In this document: positions 33,237 to 43,600 of the stretch, piece by piece
How positions within the stretch are numbered: position 1 is the stretch's first letter
Layout of the letters: each line of letters starts with the position of its first letter
Assembly (NCBI GenBank): GCA_031472005.1
Contig: PZJY01000009.1
Location: forward strand, 1,054,001 to 1,118,000
Length of the DNA stretch: 64,000 bases
Origin: Tetracladium setigerum
Taxonomy: Eukaryota > Ascomycota > Leotiomycetes > Helotiales
Direction of reading: 5' to 3'
Made by a program: the position numbers and the translations under genes
Notes under the pieces: model-generated
Told to the model about the DNA's origin: nothing
The model's database searches: none
The model's input: only the letters and a program-made list of their open reading frames with translations

Positions 33237-34646
33237 CTACGAAGTACCATTTGCTTCCACTTTCGCCTCCCCATTTGCCACACTTGGTGGCGAGACTGGT
33301 CCGCCCGGTGAGTTGGGAAGTCTAGCAGTCAGGATCTCAACGCCGTCTGCAGTAACGAGGAGAGTGTGTTCTGGTCAACCGTTAGCAAGTTCGGGTGGAA
33401 CTCTTCTTCTCGAACATACCAAATTGTGCGGTTCTCTTCCCATCCACGGTGGCACTGGTCCAGTCATCGGCCATGTCTTGTCCCTATGCGAGCCCAGGGC
33501 AATCATGGGCTCGATGGTAAAGCACATGCCCTCTTTTGCTGCACCAACCGCCTTGTTCTTGGCATAATGTGGTATGTTGGGAGAGCAATGGAATAGTGTA
33601 TTGATGCCGTGACCACAGTAAGTCTTGATGACACTACAGTTCTGTGACTTGGCATGCTTTTCGATGACATTGCCAAATTCTCTAAAGAGGCAGCCAGGCT
33701 TAACCAACTCGATGGCCTTGTTGAGCGATTCTCGTGACGCTTCAACGACTCGTACCGAATCTGGATCTTGACGTGCTTTCTCTCCAATATAGTAAGTCTC
33801 GTTGAGATCACCGTGGTAGCCACCGTGGTAGACGGAGATATCGATATTGAGAATGTCGCCGTCGAGAAGAACTCTTTGATCAGGAATTCCGTGGCAGATG
33901 ATTTCATTTACAGAGGAGCAGTATGATTTCGGGAAATGGCCATAATTGAGAGGCGATGGGTAAGCCTAGACTTGATTAGCCAATATTTCCTCCAGTCCGT
34001 AGAAGCCCTCACATCTCTTTCTATACAAGCCTTGTGCACGATTTCATCGATATAGTCCGTGGTGACGCCAGGCACAGCTGCAGCCGCCGCAATATCTAGT
34101 ACTTCTCTTCCAATTCGGCACACCTTTCGCATCGCCTCCTGGCCCTCCTTGTCAAGTATGGCAATCTTATTTCGACCGGCAAATGTACGTTCGCTGTGGG
34201 GGATTCCATCTCTCCAATAATCGGGGTGTTTGATCGTTTTGGGAACTTCGCGATGGGGAGAGAGCGGGTAGACAGGTCGGAGGGTGCCAGTGAACGGGAA
34301 AGTCGGGAAGGGATTGTAGAGACCGGTATCTGGGTTGGGTTCAGAAACAGCCTTTGGAGTTAGGAAGTTGCTGAGGAAATTACCCTTCGATTTGTGCATG
34401 CTCTTGTGAGTGCTCTGTGCGAAAGTCAGCTTTGATCACCAATGGAGGGGCATTTATTTAGTGCCACCAGCAACAACAAAGGGAGGATTCTTCAAATCTT
34501 ACCCAACTCCGCTTGAAGCAATCCTGAGAACAGAAGAAGCTATCTTTTATATCCATCTTGAGACATGTTGGACATTGCAGACTACCTGCGTCCTCCGAGC
34601 AGTCTACGCCCAAACACTTGCGCTTTGCTTGTGGTTCGTCGGCCAT
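33237..34646 (-). CDS. MAP1: Methionine aminopeptidase 1, one apparent frameshift
   Basis: This type 1 methionine aminopeptidase removes the initiator Met from nascent cytosolic proteins. Exons are 34646-34503, 34414-34013, 33965-33420 and 33370-33237, with introns of 88, 47 and 49 nt. The N-terminal zinc-finger block is CLGVDCSEDAGSLQCPTCLK then DSFFCSQDCFKRSW. The metalloprotease fold shows NYGHFPKSYCSSVNEIICHG, NIDISVYHGGYHGDLNETY (two metal Asp), YCGHGINTLFH (metal His), CFTIEPMIALG (metal Glu) and QFEHTLLVT (metal Glu, rebuilt across the last intron). Total coding length is 1226 nt, one short of a multiple of three. The frame slips at 33468/33469, between TWP and DDWTSATVDGKRTAQF. One added base there restores 408 aa. 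An essential-type gene with a single -1 slip suggests sequence error. An upstream in-frame Met (34691) exists, but MADEPQ matches the family start. Confidence 0.9.
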
Positions 34647-34885
34647 AGTGGAACGATGCTGTGAAAACGAGCTGTGGTATTTGCCTGGCAATTATGGAGG
34701 GAGGGGGGGCGCTTTTTGCGATGTGAAGCTTTGTCGTAAATTAGGGAGAGGGGAGGGTAACAGTTGGCTGCAAAGTCCAAAGAGTGAAAGCGCAAGACCT
34801 GAAGCGTTTCACTGCGCATACTCACAAAATACTTGAACTCACTCCTCATAAAATTCCAATGTCAGCCTTGGCCTTGGCTGACATG

Positions 34886-34905
34886 CCGAGATCAGCTGAT
34901 CTCGG
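34886..34905. promoter_or_regulatory. Perfect 20-bp palindrome in the MAP1/BNA4 shared promoter
   Basis: CCGAGATCAG is followed immediately by its reverse complement CTGATCTCGG, with no spacer. A second, imperfect hairpin lies just upstream (GTCAGCC at 34861-34867 with GGCTGAC at 34876-34882). The element lies in the 503-bp region between two divergent genes. The CCG..CGG ends (14-bp spacing) look like an everted half-site pair for a Zn2Cys6 factor. The sequence is certain; the function is inference. Confidence 0.6.
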
Positions 34906-35149
34906 TTGACTTGGCGTGGGCTCGGCGTGGCTTTTGCTTTGGTCTCTGGAAATTCTCCTCGGTCGTCTCCGGAGCAGCGGCATCGGTCTGGATTAGGATG
35001 CTGGAGTCATAGACGAGTGTAATTATCTTACCAATAGCTCAATTACCCAGCTCTTGAAGTTATTCATTATTTTCAACTTTTTATACATCTTTATCTTCTT
35101 CAATCCTCCTCCTCCAAACTTCGAAGTCTCAATCATACCAACGCAAACT

Positions 35150-37047
35150 ATGGTGGACAGTAGCAAGAGGCAGAAGACTGTGGTAATTGGCGCTGGTCCG
35201 GTGGGAACCCTGGCCGCGATTTATGCTGCGCAACGCGACCACGATGTCGAGATTTACGAGTTGAGAAGTGGTACGAGACTCTTTTTCTTGTTGTAATTGG
35301 TGCTAAGCTTGTTTTTTGCTCTGCTATTTGTTTTTCTCATTTGTCTCACAGCATATTGGCCTTGTACTTGACCGGATCGTTCACTGAAAAGACTTGTGAA
35401 AACCTGTTGGTCGACGCACGCGACAGCTTTTCAAGGGGTGATCTCAAGATAATCTGTGTCATGAAACCCCCATGGCGTTCACTCAATGGTACCGTGGGTG
35501 AGAGAATAGAAAGAATAGATAGAAGATAGTCTCTACACCACAAGCTTTTGGGTCTTGCATATGCAGTTGTGTCTCGAGTAGAATACTATCAGATCTCATC
35601 ATTTTTGGGCATTCGGCTAATCTGACGCTCTAATCTCACAGATCTCCGGGATCCTTCCACCACCCCTCTAAACTTCACAAGGTCAATCAATCTGGCCTTG
35701 TCGGAAAGAGGAGTGACAGCAATGAAGGCTTCTAATGTTGCTGGCCTCGCGGAAAAGGTCACGGATCAGACTATTCCTATGAGAGGACGAATGATCCACG
35801 GAAGAGATATCACTGGAGAATTGTATGAACAATCTCAACAGTATGATATCGAAAATAAAGTAAGCCCTCCTCTCCTCTAAAGCAGATAATTACTTACAAT
35901 TACATAGGGAATTCTCGCCGTCGACCGTGGCGAACTCAATAAAATCCTGCTCGACGAAGTAGAAGCAATGCCCAACGTCAAAATCTTCTTCAACTACAAA
36001 CTCACCGGCGCCGACTTCAAGAAGAACAAAGCCTGGTTCGAGATCATGAGCGATTCTAAAGCCAACACGGGTCGAAATCGAGAAATCGAAATCGACTTTG
36101 ACTTCTTAATCGGTGCAGACGGAGCCCACTCTGCGGCACGCTACCATATGATGAAGTTCGCCCGGCTAGACTATCAACAAGAATACATCGATACCCTATG
36201 GTGCGAGTTCCAAATCTCGGCCAAAGAGATTCAAGCTGGCGAAGATCCAAACTCTCGCTTTAGTATCTCGCCAAACCATCTTCACATCTGGCCTGGCAAG
36301 GAATTCATGTTCATTGCTATTCCCAGCTTCGTATGCCCCTCCTTCCCTAAACCCTCTAACCATCTCTTTCATTAACAAAATAACTAGGACGGTTCATTCA
36401 CATGCACCCTCTTCCTCCCCTCTACACACTTTACCACGCTCGAAAACTCACCCTCCACCCTCCCCGCCTTCTTCGACACCCACTTCCCCGGCGTAACCAC
36501 TCTCATCCCCCCTAGTTCCCTCATCTCCTCCTTCACCACCAATCCCCACCTCCCCCTCATCAGCATAAAATGCCACCCCTACCACTACTCCTCCTCAGCC
36601 GTAATCCTCGGCGATGCTGCTCACGCCATGGTTCCCTTCTACGGACAAGGCATGAACGCCGGTCTGGAAGACGTACGCATTCTCTTCTCCCATCTCGACA
36701 CCCATCCATCATCTCATCGCGATCAAGCTCTTCTCGCATACTCCAATTTCCGTAAGGCAGATGCTTATGCGATTAATGACCTCGCCTTGCGGAATTACAC
36801 TGAGATGAGAGCGTCTGTTACGTCGCCGTTGTATAAGGTGAGGAAGTATTTAGAGGAGAATCTGAGTGTCTTGTTTCCAGCATTGGGGTGGAAGACGCAG
36901 TATTCGAGAGTGAGTTTTGGGAATGAGAGGTATAGCGAGGTGGTTAGGAAGAGTGAAAGGCAGGGACGCTTATTGGTGCTGTGGGGATTGGGGTTGGGAG
37001 TGCCTGTTCTAACGGGAGTGGCCGGGACGTTGTTTATGGAGGCTTAA
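35150..37047 (+). CDS. BNA4: Kynurenine 3-monooxygenase, 473 aa
   Basis: This FAD-dependent kynurenine 3-monooxygenase converts kynurenine to 3-hydroxykynurenine in the de novo NAD+ pathway at the mitochondrial outer membrane. Exons are 35150-35270, 35642-35859, 35908-36330 and 36388-37047. Introns are 371, 48 and 57 nt and the total is 1422 nt in frame. Motifs are the dinucleotide-binding VVIGAGPVGTLAAIYAAQRD (from residue 11) and YELRS|DLRDPSTTPLNFTRSIN across the first junction. RSINLALSERG, FDFLIGADGAHSAARYHM and GDAAHAMVPFYGQGMNAGLE (from residue 329) follow. The C-terminus has the hydrophobic anchor LLVLWGLGLGVPVLTGVAG. The first intron is much longer than others here. An in-frame extension upstream of 35150 has no ATG, so this start is chosen. 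No lesion. Confidence 0.95.
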
Positions 37048-38079
37048 GATGGTGGTTGAGAAAGGGCGGACGGTAAAGGAAGGACGAGTCGAGGTCGGAG
37101 ATGGGATTTGTAGAGATATTGAAGTGTACGTACAGGTGGTAAGATATTGGAGAGCAGAGCAGAGCAGGCCCGGGGCCGACTTTTCTTGGATAGAGGGAGC
37201 GATCGTTGGGGATATTGTATCCTCATTATTTTTGTTAGAAGCACTAGAAGTACACTATTAGCTCCTCTCAACATGGTAGATACTCAATAAAGGCCAATAT
37301 ATCCACAAATCTATGCTTCTATTTTGTTCTTCATCACCCATTTCGAATTAGATTAGCATGCAGTTACCCCTTGTAACTCAGAAGCATAACATCTCACAAA
37401 ATTGCCAAAAGAACGAGCATATAACATGATTGATAGTTACCAAAGAGTAAGGGTCTTAGGTAAATAACTAAATCCGCCATAAGATCGAATGGCCGATTGA
37501 AGTAGTCAGGTCAGTGAAACATAGCGTCCATTGAACCACCATTGAGAGAGAGAGATTGTGTGTGTGTGTTCCGAAGTGCGGAATCGCGTGGGAGGGTGAC
37601 GGCAAGAAGTAAATAATCACAACAGAAAGATAAGTGTTGACACGATAACAGATGCATCGATAGCGGCGCTAGCAAACAAAGTAACCAAAAAGGGTGATCA
37701 TTTAGTGGCGACGTGCAACAAAACTTTTAAACAGCTGCGTGACACCTTATTTTAAAGCAACACGTCTAGGAATTGGGTGATGTAGTGGGAGTAATATGAT
37801 AAGATTACAAGTCGGCAGATGCCAAAGGGCATATTGCAATGAAGGCTCCCATAGAAGGAACGGATTCTTAGCACGAAGCAATGTTTTAAATATAACCTTG
37901 ATTTTAGCATTAACAACAACGTTCATAGAAGTCTTTATCATATACCTACCAGTCAAGGTTCTCATCTACTCATTATTTTCATTTCGTGAATCCCATTTAC
38001 TCCACCACCAATCCCAAACACCCCCAATCTTTCTATCCCAATCCAAATCATGGCCCCATTCTCATCAAGTTCAACCTCA
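37048..38079. other. Intergenic between convergent BNA4 and RTC5
   Basis: A 1.0-kb spacer between the stops of two convergent genes. It contains a GA run then TG run (AGAGAGAGA..TGTGTGTGTG, about 37543-37569) and AT-rich stretches. No gene recognised. Confidence 0.5.
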
Positions 38080-39969
38080 TTAATTCATTGATCCACCACT
38101 CCTATCATTCCCAATCAACCCTGCCATCTCCAACAACGCCCTATCGGCCTCAATATCACCCGTGCCAAGATTAATCCTCCTTCTCGCCTCGGCCTCTCTC
38201 TCCTCCCACTCCCACCTCTTCCTCTGCGCATTCGCCTCCTCATCTCCCCCACAGCCCCAAACCTCCAAACTCTCAATCTCAAACCTATCCTGGAAATCAG
38301 TCTTCCTCGTTTCGCTGTTATGGAAAGCTCCTCCACCAGATGTGTAATTATGCGTGAACACGCCAAATTCAAAGGACGAGTCTAACAGCAGAGAGACCGC
38401 CCCGAGAGCTACATGTGGACTCAAGCCAGCGGTGGCTTTGGTCTTTGGATGTGGACAGCCGATGCCGATTCCCGGGTGGGTAGAGGGCGGTTTGGTGAAA
38501 GAGACATAGTCCGTGTTTATAGCTGAGGCGTGGAAGACTTCGTGCACAGGCTCGAGTTGAAAGAGAAGGGTTGTGCTGTCCCCAAAGCAATCTTTATGTG
38601 TCTGGTGCCACGGCTGAGATATATAGGCTCCGAAGACCACACGACTGGATTTGCCGCTATCAGGGAATCGTTTTGGTGGGAGCGTGTCGGTGAAGCCACG
38701 TTCCTGGTGAGTAGGATTCTCTGAGATGCGATTTCCTGCTACGAGAAAAATGGTGGGTGCACGCCAGTTGAAAACGCGAGTTTCGAATGAGCCCATGGAG
38801 AAGCCTGCGTCTCCGCCTGAATATAGAAGTCGTAGACGGCGGAAGAGGGCATCTCCAGGCATGAAAAATGATAGTTGGGAGAGCACATTCAAATCGAGTA
38901 TTTCTCCTTGCTGGGGAAGCAGCGGTTGGTCCAGGATTGGATCCGGTGGGGGAAGCGGAGCAGCAGACGAGTCCTTTCGTTTCGTAAAATCGATATTCTT
39001 TGAGAACAAAAAATTCTCGAATAAAGAGTTGAATCCATTGAAGAGAAAGGGCAGAGAAACGGGTATGACGGTATTGAACTGGTGGATCTTGACCCCGGGT
39101 GACTTTTCCACGTTTACGAATGCTGCGAGAATGTTGTCCGCTGTTCGTCGAAGACCTTCCAGCTGCTCCCCAGATAGCCTGTCGGAATGCCGTGCCAAAC
39201 TCTCTTGTGGACTTAAGGGTGCGATGACGAGAAGAAGCATTATCAGCTTCTTCAGATTATCCGAGGGAATAGAGGATTGAGCGATTGGAAAATCTCCATG
39301 TTTGAAAACCTCAATAGCATCCAAAGACTCCAGCGCTGCCAGAGCAAGTTCGTCGTCATCGTCCTCCTCATAATCCACCGCATCATCTACTGCGAATCCT
39401 TGGGCATGGCTCCTAGATGTATCTGTCTTCGCCTCAATATCCGCAGGTGCCTCAGCTTCGTGTGTAGATGCCCTTCGATCATATACCGCCATACTTCGAA
39501 ACAGCAACTTCGTCCTATCCCGATTCCCCTTCTTCAACACCCTCTGATATCTTTGCGACATAATCACAACCACCATGATCATCTGCTCAAATCCAATACC
39601 ACCGGCGCATCGTTTCCGAATGGGAATGCTCCCAGGTATGATAGGATCTGGAATATGATGGAGGAGACTCCGAGGATATCTGGAATTTCGAGGAATCGGG
39701 CGATGGTGTCTTCTTTAAGATAGGAGATGTGATCTTGGTGGTCTGCCAGGCTTTTAAAGACATCTTGGAAGGAGTAGAGTTCGAGGGGGAGAAGCAGCGT
39801 TTTGCCCATCGGGTTGCCTGGATATGGAGGTCAGCTAATTAATGTATCTGTTGGAGGATGGAGGGGCAGGCGGGGTGTGGGGTAAAGCAAGGGGCGATTG
39901 TACAAGTTGATGAGTTATCTTTTCGGTGGAGATCTGTTGTCCGGATTCTCCGGAATGACTTTGTCCCAT
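38080..39969 (-). CDS. RTC5: Rtc5-like TLDc-domain protein, two apparent frameshifts
   Basis: This is a homologue of 'restriction of telomere capping protein 5', a TLDc-domain protein (in yeast Rtc5 binds the vacuolar H+-ATPase). Exon 1, 39969-39904, reads MGQSHSGESGQQISTEKITH then QL. After an 85-nt intron, exon 2 starts at 39817 with ATRWAKRCFSP. The conserved continuation LELYSFQDVFKSLADHQ and SYLKEDTIARFLEIPD is one frame off: one extra C in the C5 run (plus-strand G5 at 39785-39789) restores it. A second slip lies near 39588 between DAPVVLDL and QMIMVVVIMSQRYQRVLKKG. The TLDc part spans roughly residues 335-545: RRLRLLYSGGDAGFSMGSFE, APTIFLVAG, SSRVVFGAYISQPWHQ and FGVFTHNYTSGGGAFHNSET. 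It then runs to the charged tail EEREAEARRRINLGTG. With both bases added, the length is 601 aa, normal for the family. Confidence 0.85.
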
Positions 39970-40612
39970 CGTCTATACCTGGGCATTAAATTCAAACTTT
40001 GTGTTGTTGTGAGAATTGGTGGCGGAGTGACGTTGGATGAGCTTGGAATTCTGTTGCTGAGGTCCAAGAGCTTGGGTCACTCAGCTCAAAGCGTCATGGT
40101 CCACTTCCTCTGAAAACACCACAAAGTTTACAACAATGGCATAACCTGCTCTTGGCTTGAAATAAATGAAGGCGATTTGGGTTTCATGGTGCGTACATTA
40201 GATTTTATTAATCAGAAGTCCACCTTTTCGTGCCATACATGAGTTTTTCCCAAGTTTTTCGTTCCAGCTAGCAACCTTTTCAGTTAGAAACACTATATCC
40301 ATCGCCGTTCATATCTCATACTATATTGAAATCAGATATTAAATATGCCGAGTATGGGTCTTTTGAAACTTCCATAGTTTCAATCAGAGGTGGCCTATTC
40401 CGTCTCATTTAATCACCTCAGGCCAGAATAGATTTGCAAGCTTGACGATTTTCTAAATCCAAATATAGAAATGGTATAAAATAGTAATGTGCTAGACGAA
40501 GCTGAGCCCAACAGTCAATATTCTTCCTTACAATGCGCTCATAAACAACCTAAACTCCTCCGTCTTAACAGATATTTATTATGATCAATGCCTCTCCCCC
40601 TTAAACCATCAT
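39970..40612. other. Intergenic between RTC5 and the 1501-aa gene
   Basis: A 0.64-kb spacer. It should contain the RTC5 promoter (minus strand) and the 3' end of the long gene. Nothing else recognised. Confidence 0.5.
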
Positions 40613-43600
40613 TCACGCAAACCTCGCCCTCTTCGGCGCACCACGTCCAGCGCCAGTCGTCCAAGACGCCTCCCTCTTGTTCCCACAAGAGCTTGACATA
40701 TCAGCAGATGTATTAAGCGGTGTTCTCCTCCTAGAATCAAGACCCAGCCTCTCCCTCGCAGCCTCAACCTCCTCCACACTAGCCTTTCCGAGCGGTTTGC
40801 CGAGCTCTCTTTCAACAAACCTATATACTAATTCAACCCGCTCTTCCTCTTCTCTTCGTTTGACCAACGGGATCTCATCTAAATTGTAGTAATACTCGTA
40901 AATGGAGGGATCCGGGAAGCCAGGTTCTCGTCGTGCCCATTCGCGTAGAATGTGGTGTTTTTGGGCTTTGGAGATATTATCTGGTCTCCAACCCTTGGGA
41001 AGTTCAGGGAGGGCATATGGGTCGGTCTGGGGCTTCTTTTTGGTCCAGGGGAACTTCCAACTCCTATCAGGTGGAACTTGGAATTCGGGTACTACAAGGT
41101 ATTGAGTTAATTGCTGTCAGCTTGATAAAAAATCAGCTTTACTAACCATCCTTGAGGTCTTGTTCCATCCTATGACTAAGCCATGCTGCTTGATATGTTG
41201 TCTCGCCAAAGGGGAATCGCGGTTCCCTCCCTCGGATATGTCTTGTCTTCTTTTTCTGAGGAAGTTTGGCCTCCGCAGCCAGCTCTTCTTTCGTCTTTGG
41301 AGGAGCTTCTACAGGTGGCACAGGCTTAACCGCAACAGCAGTTCCACTTTCAGTAATCTTCTTTTGCGTCTCCTTACTCTGGCAATCAAATGGATATCTT
41401 CGCATGGAAAAGAATTGTCTTTGCCTGGGAACGACCAGCACCTCTCTACCATTAGGAAGCGCTCGAGTTCTGGGTTCTACTCGATCAGTAGCGAAATCCC
41501 AAACGTGTTCGTTTTCTGGAAATCTAGACTCCCAATTATTGCTAATCTCCTCGAGGATCTTCATTTGAAGAAGAGCGCCATATTCACTCTGACGTTGTTC
41601 CCATCGCCCAGTTTCTTCCTCTGTTGCCGTCGCTGGATCCGGCTCATCGAGGTCTTCTGTCCAATCAAAACCAGCTTCTCCAGCAAGATCAGGCGCAATT
41701 TCATCGAGGTCCAGTGCTAGGGTTTTGAGGTCCACGGTGAGCTTTGCAAGATCTTCGTTTAGACCCAAGGCTTCGCGGTCTTCAACAGTGACCTCCTTCA
41801 TTTGTCTTTTCGATTGCTCTATATCATCTAGTTGCTCTCTGATACACGAATCAACTGGCCAGGCGCTCGCAGGTGTAGCCAGGAACTCCATCCATTCCAG
41901 AATTTCACGGCCCAGCCTTCGAGCAAGCCTAAGGAAGTGTTCGGTCCTATTTGGCTGCACAATCGGTGGTCCCCGGAAACCGTCGACGTCGTATCGTACC
42001 TCTAAGCTGCCATCTTCTGTCAGGTAGACGCCAGGTGAGCTTATAACTCCCTCAACTGAATCAACGTACTTGTTTTCCGGATGGCCGAGGAGAGGAACTC
42101 TCGAAACGTGGATTTCTTGTCTATCTTGAGTATCGAGACTGTGTCGTGTTAGTTCTTATGGTGTGATATTTTTTCAGGGGAGCTTACTGAATACGGCAAA
42201 AGGACTGCATAGTTTTCAGAAATTCGTATGCCTCCTCTTCCACCCAGAGATGAATTCTGTCACCATCAAGTTGAAGACGCCTGTTATTAATTATTTGCAC
42301 AAGTTCACGAATCGGAATGCCAGTTGCACCAGTGGTCGCGGGATCGTAGGGAATCGGCGCACATAAATCAATGTAATCGTCGATGCGAAGTGTGGGATCA
42401 ATCGGGGCTTGCCACAGTGGAATCCAATCCATAATATCTCTGAGATCTTGCTCGAACTCTCTAAACGAGTTAAGCAGCTCAGCATCACCTCCAAATATGT
42501 CGGGGGCGTACTCCTCTGCACTTTCATCCCACGAATGCCCTGCTAGCTCCTCGAGCAAATCAAGGTCTCTTTGGTCGAGACGCGAAGAAGGAATAAGAGA
42601 CTCCGCATCTGTATCATATTTGCTTTCTGGGTTTGAGTACCAGAGAATACGGCGAAGAATCTGCTGTAACAATGGCCTCGGCGATTGATCTTGTGCTGCC
42701 GCTAGAGCTGCTTGATATTGTGCCAATAACTGCAATCGATCTTTTGCTGCATTGTGTTTATCAGTGCCATTAGCGGGAACGTATGGGCCATTGTAATTAA
42801 CAGGTGCCGTTGGTTGACCAGGCAGACCATTTGCGGTGCGAACACGTCCAAGATGGTAGTCCAAATCTTTTTGTTGCTGATATTTAGCTACTTTTTTGGA
42901 GAATTCAAAAGTGTCCCATTCCACTGGTCGCTTCCATGGCTCTAGAGGTAATGATAAGGGAATTTCCTTCGCGGGAGGTTGATAAGGAGGAGGTAGTTTG
43001 AGGATCCTAAAACGATCTTCTGGTCGATGTTGTTCTTGATTCGTGGCCAAGAGATTGAGACCCATTTCGATGGTGGCCCTTTGAATACCACGTCTCTCAG
43101 CTTTGCTGGTGAAGTCCGTCACTTCGGAGGATTTGATGCCCAGGTAATTCTTAAAGCGTGGTTCTTGCTGTTAAATCATTAGTACCCCTTAAATAAACAA
43201 AGTATAATTTTGAGACTCGCCTTGGAAAACCAACGATTCAACTCCACAAGAAACGACTCTTCCACACTAGTCACCTCCATCTCTTCCAAATACCCAGCCT
43301 CATCAGAGAAGTTGACCCGTCTCGCTTGCCGGTAGATTTTCACAAATTCGGTCAATTCCGCCACAGTATCATTTGCATAGCACTCATCACACCTCACAGC
43401 TTCTCGCTTGTGTGATTTCTGTCCTTTTCCTGCCTCTTTCAATCCGTCTGCTACTTTATTTGCCTTCTGGAGCATCTGCTTCAAGTACGGCTCGTAGAAA
43501 TCAACAACCAAGCTTATTAATCTTGCACTCTCGTGATCCGAAAGTGTGGAAGCAACAAGTTTCTTCACCAACGCTTCAACCTCCCAAACCTTGTCCTCAA

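Noticed and set aside
35054..35149. N-terminal extension of BNA4
   Set aside because: The in-frame extension begins with TTG, and the family normally starts a few residues before the dinucleotide-binding motif, as the ATG at 35150 does.
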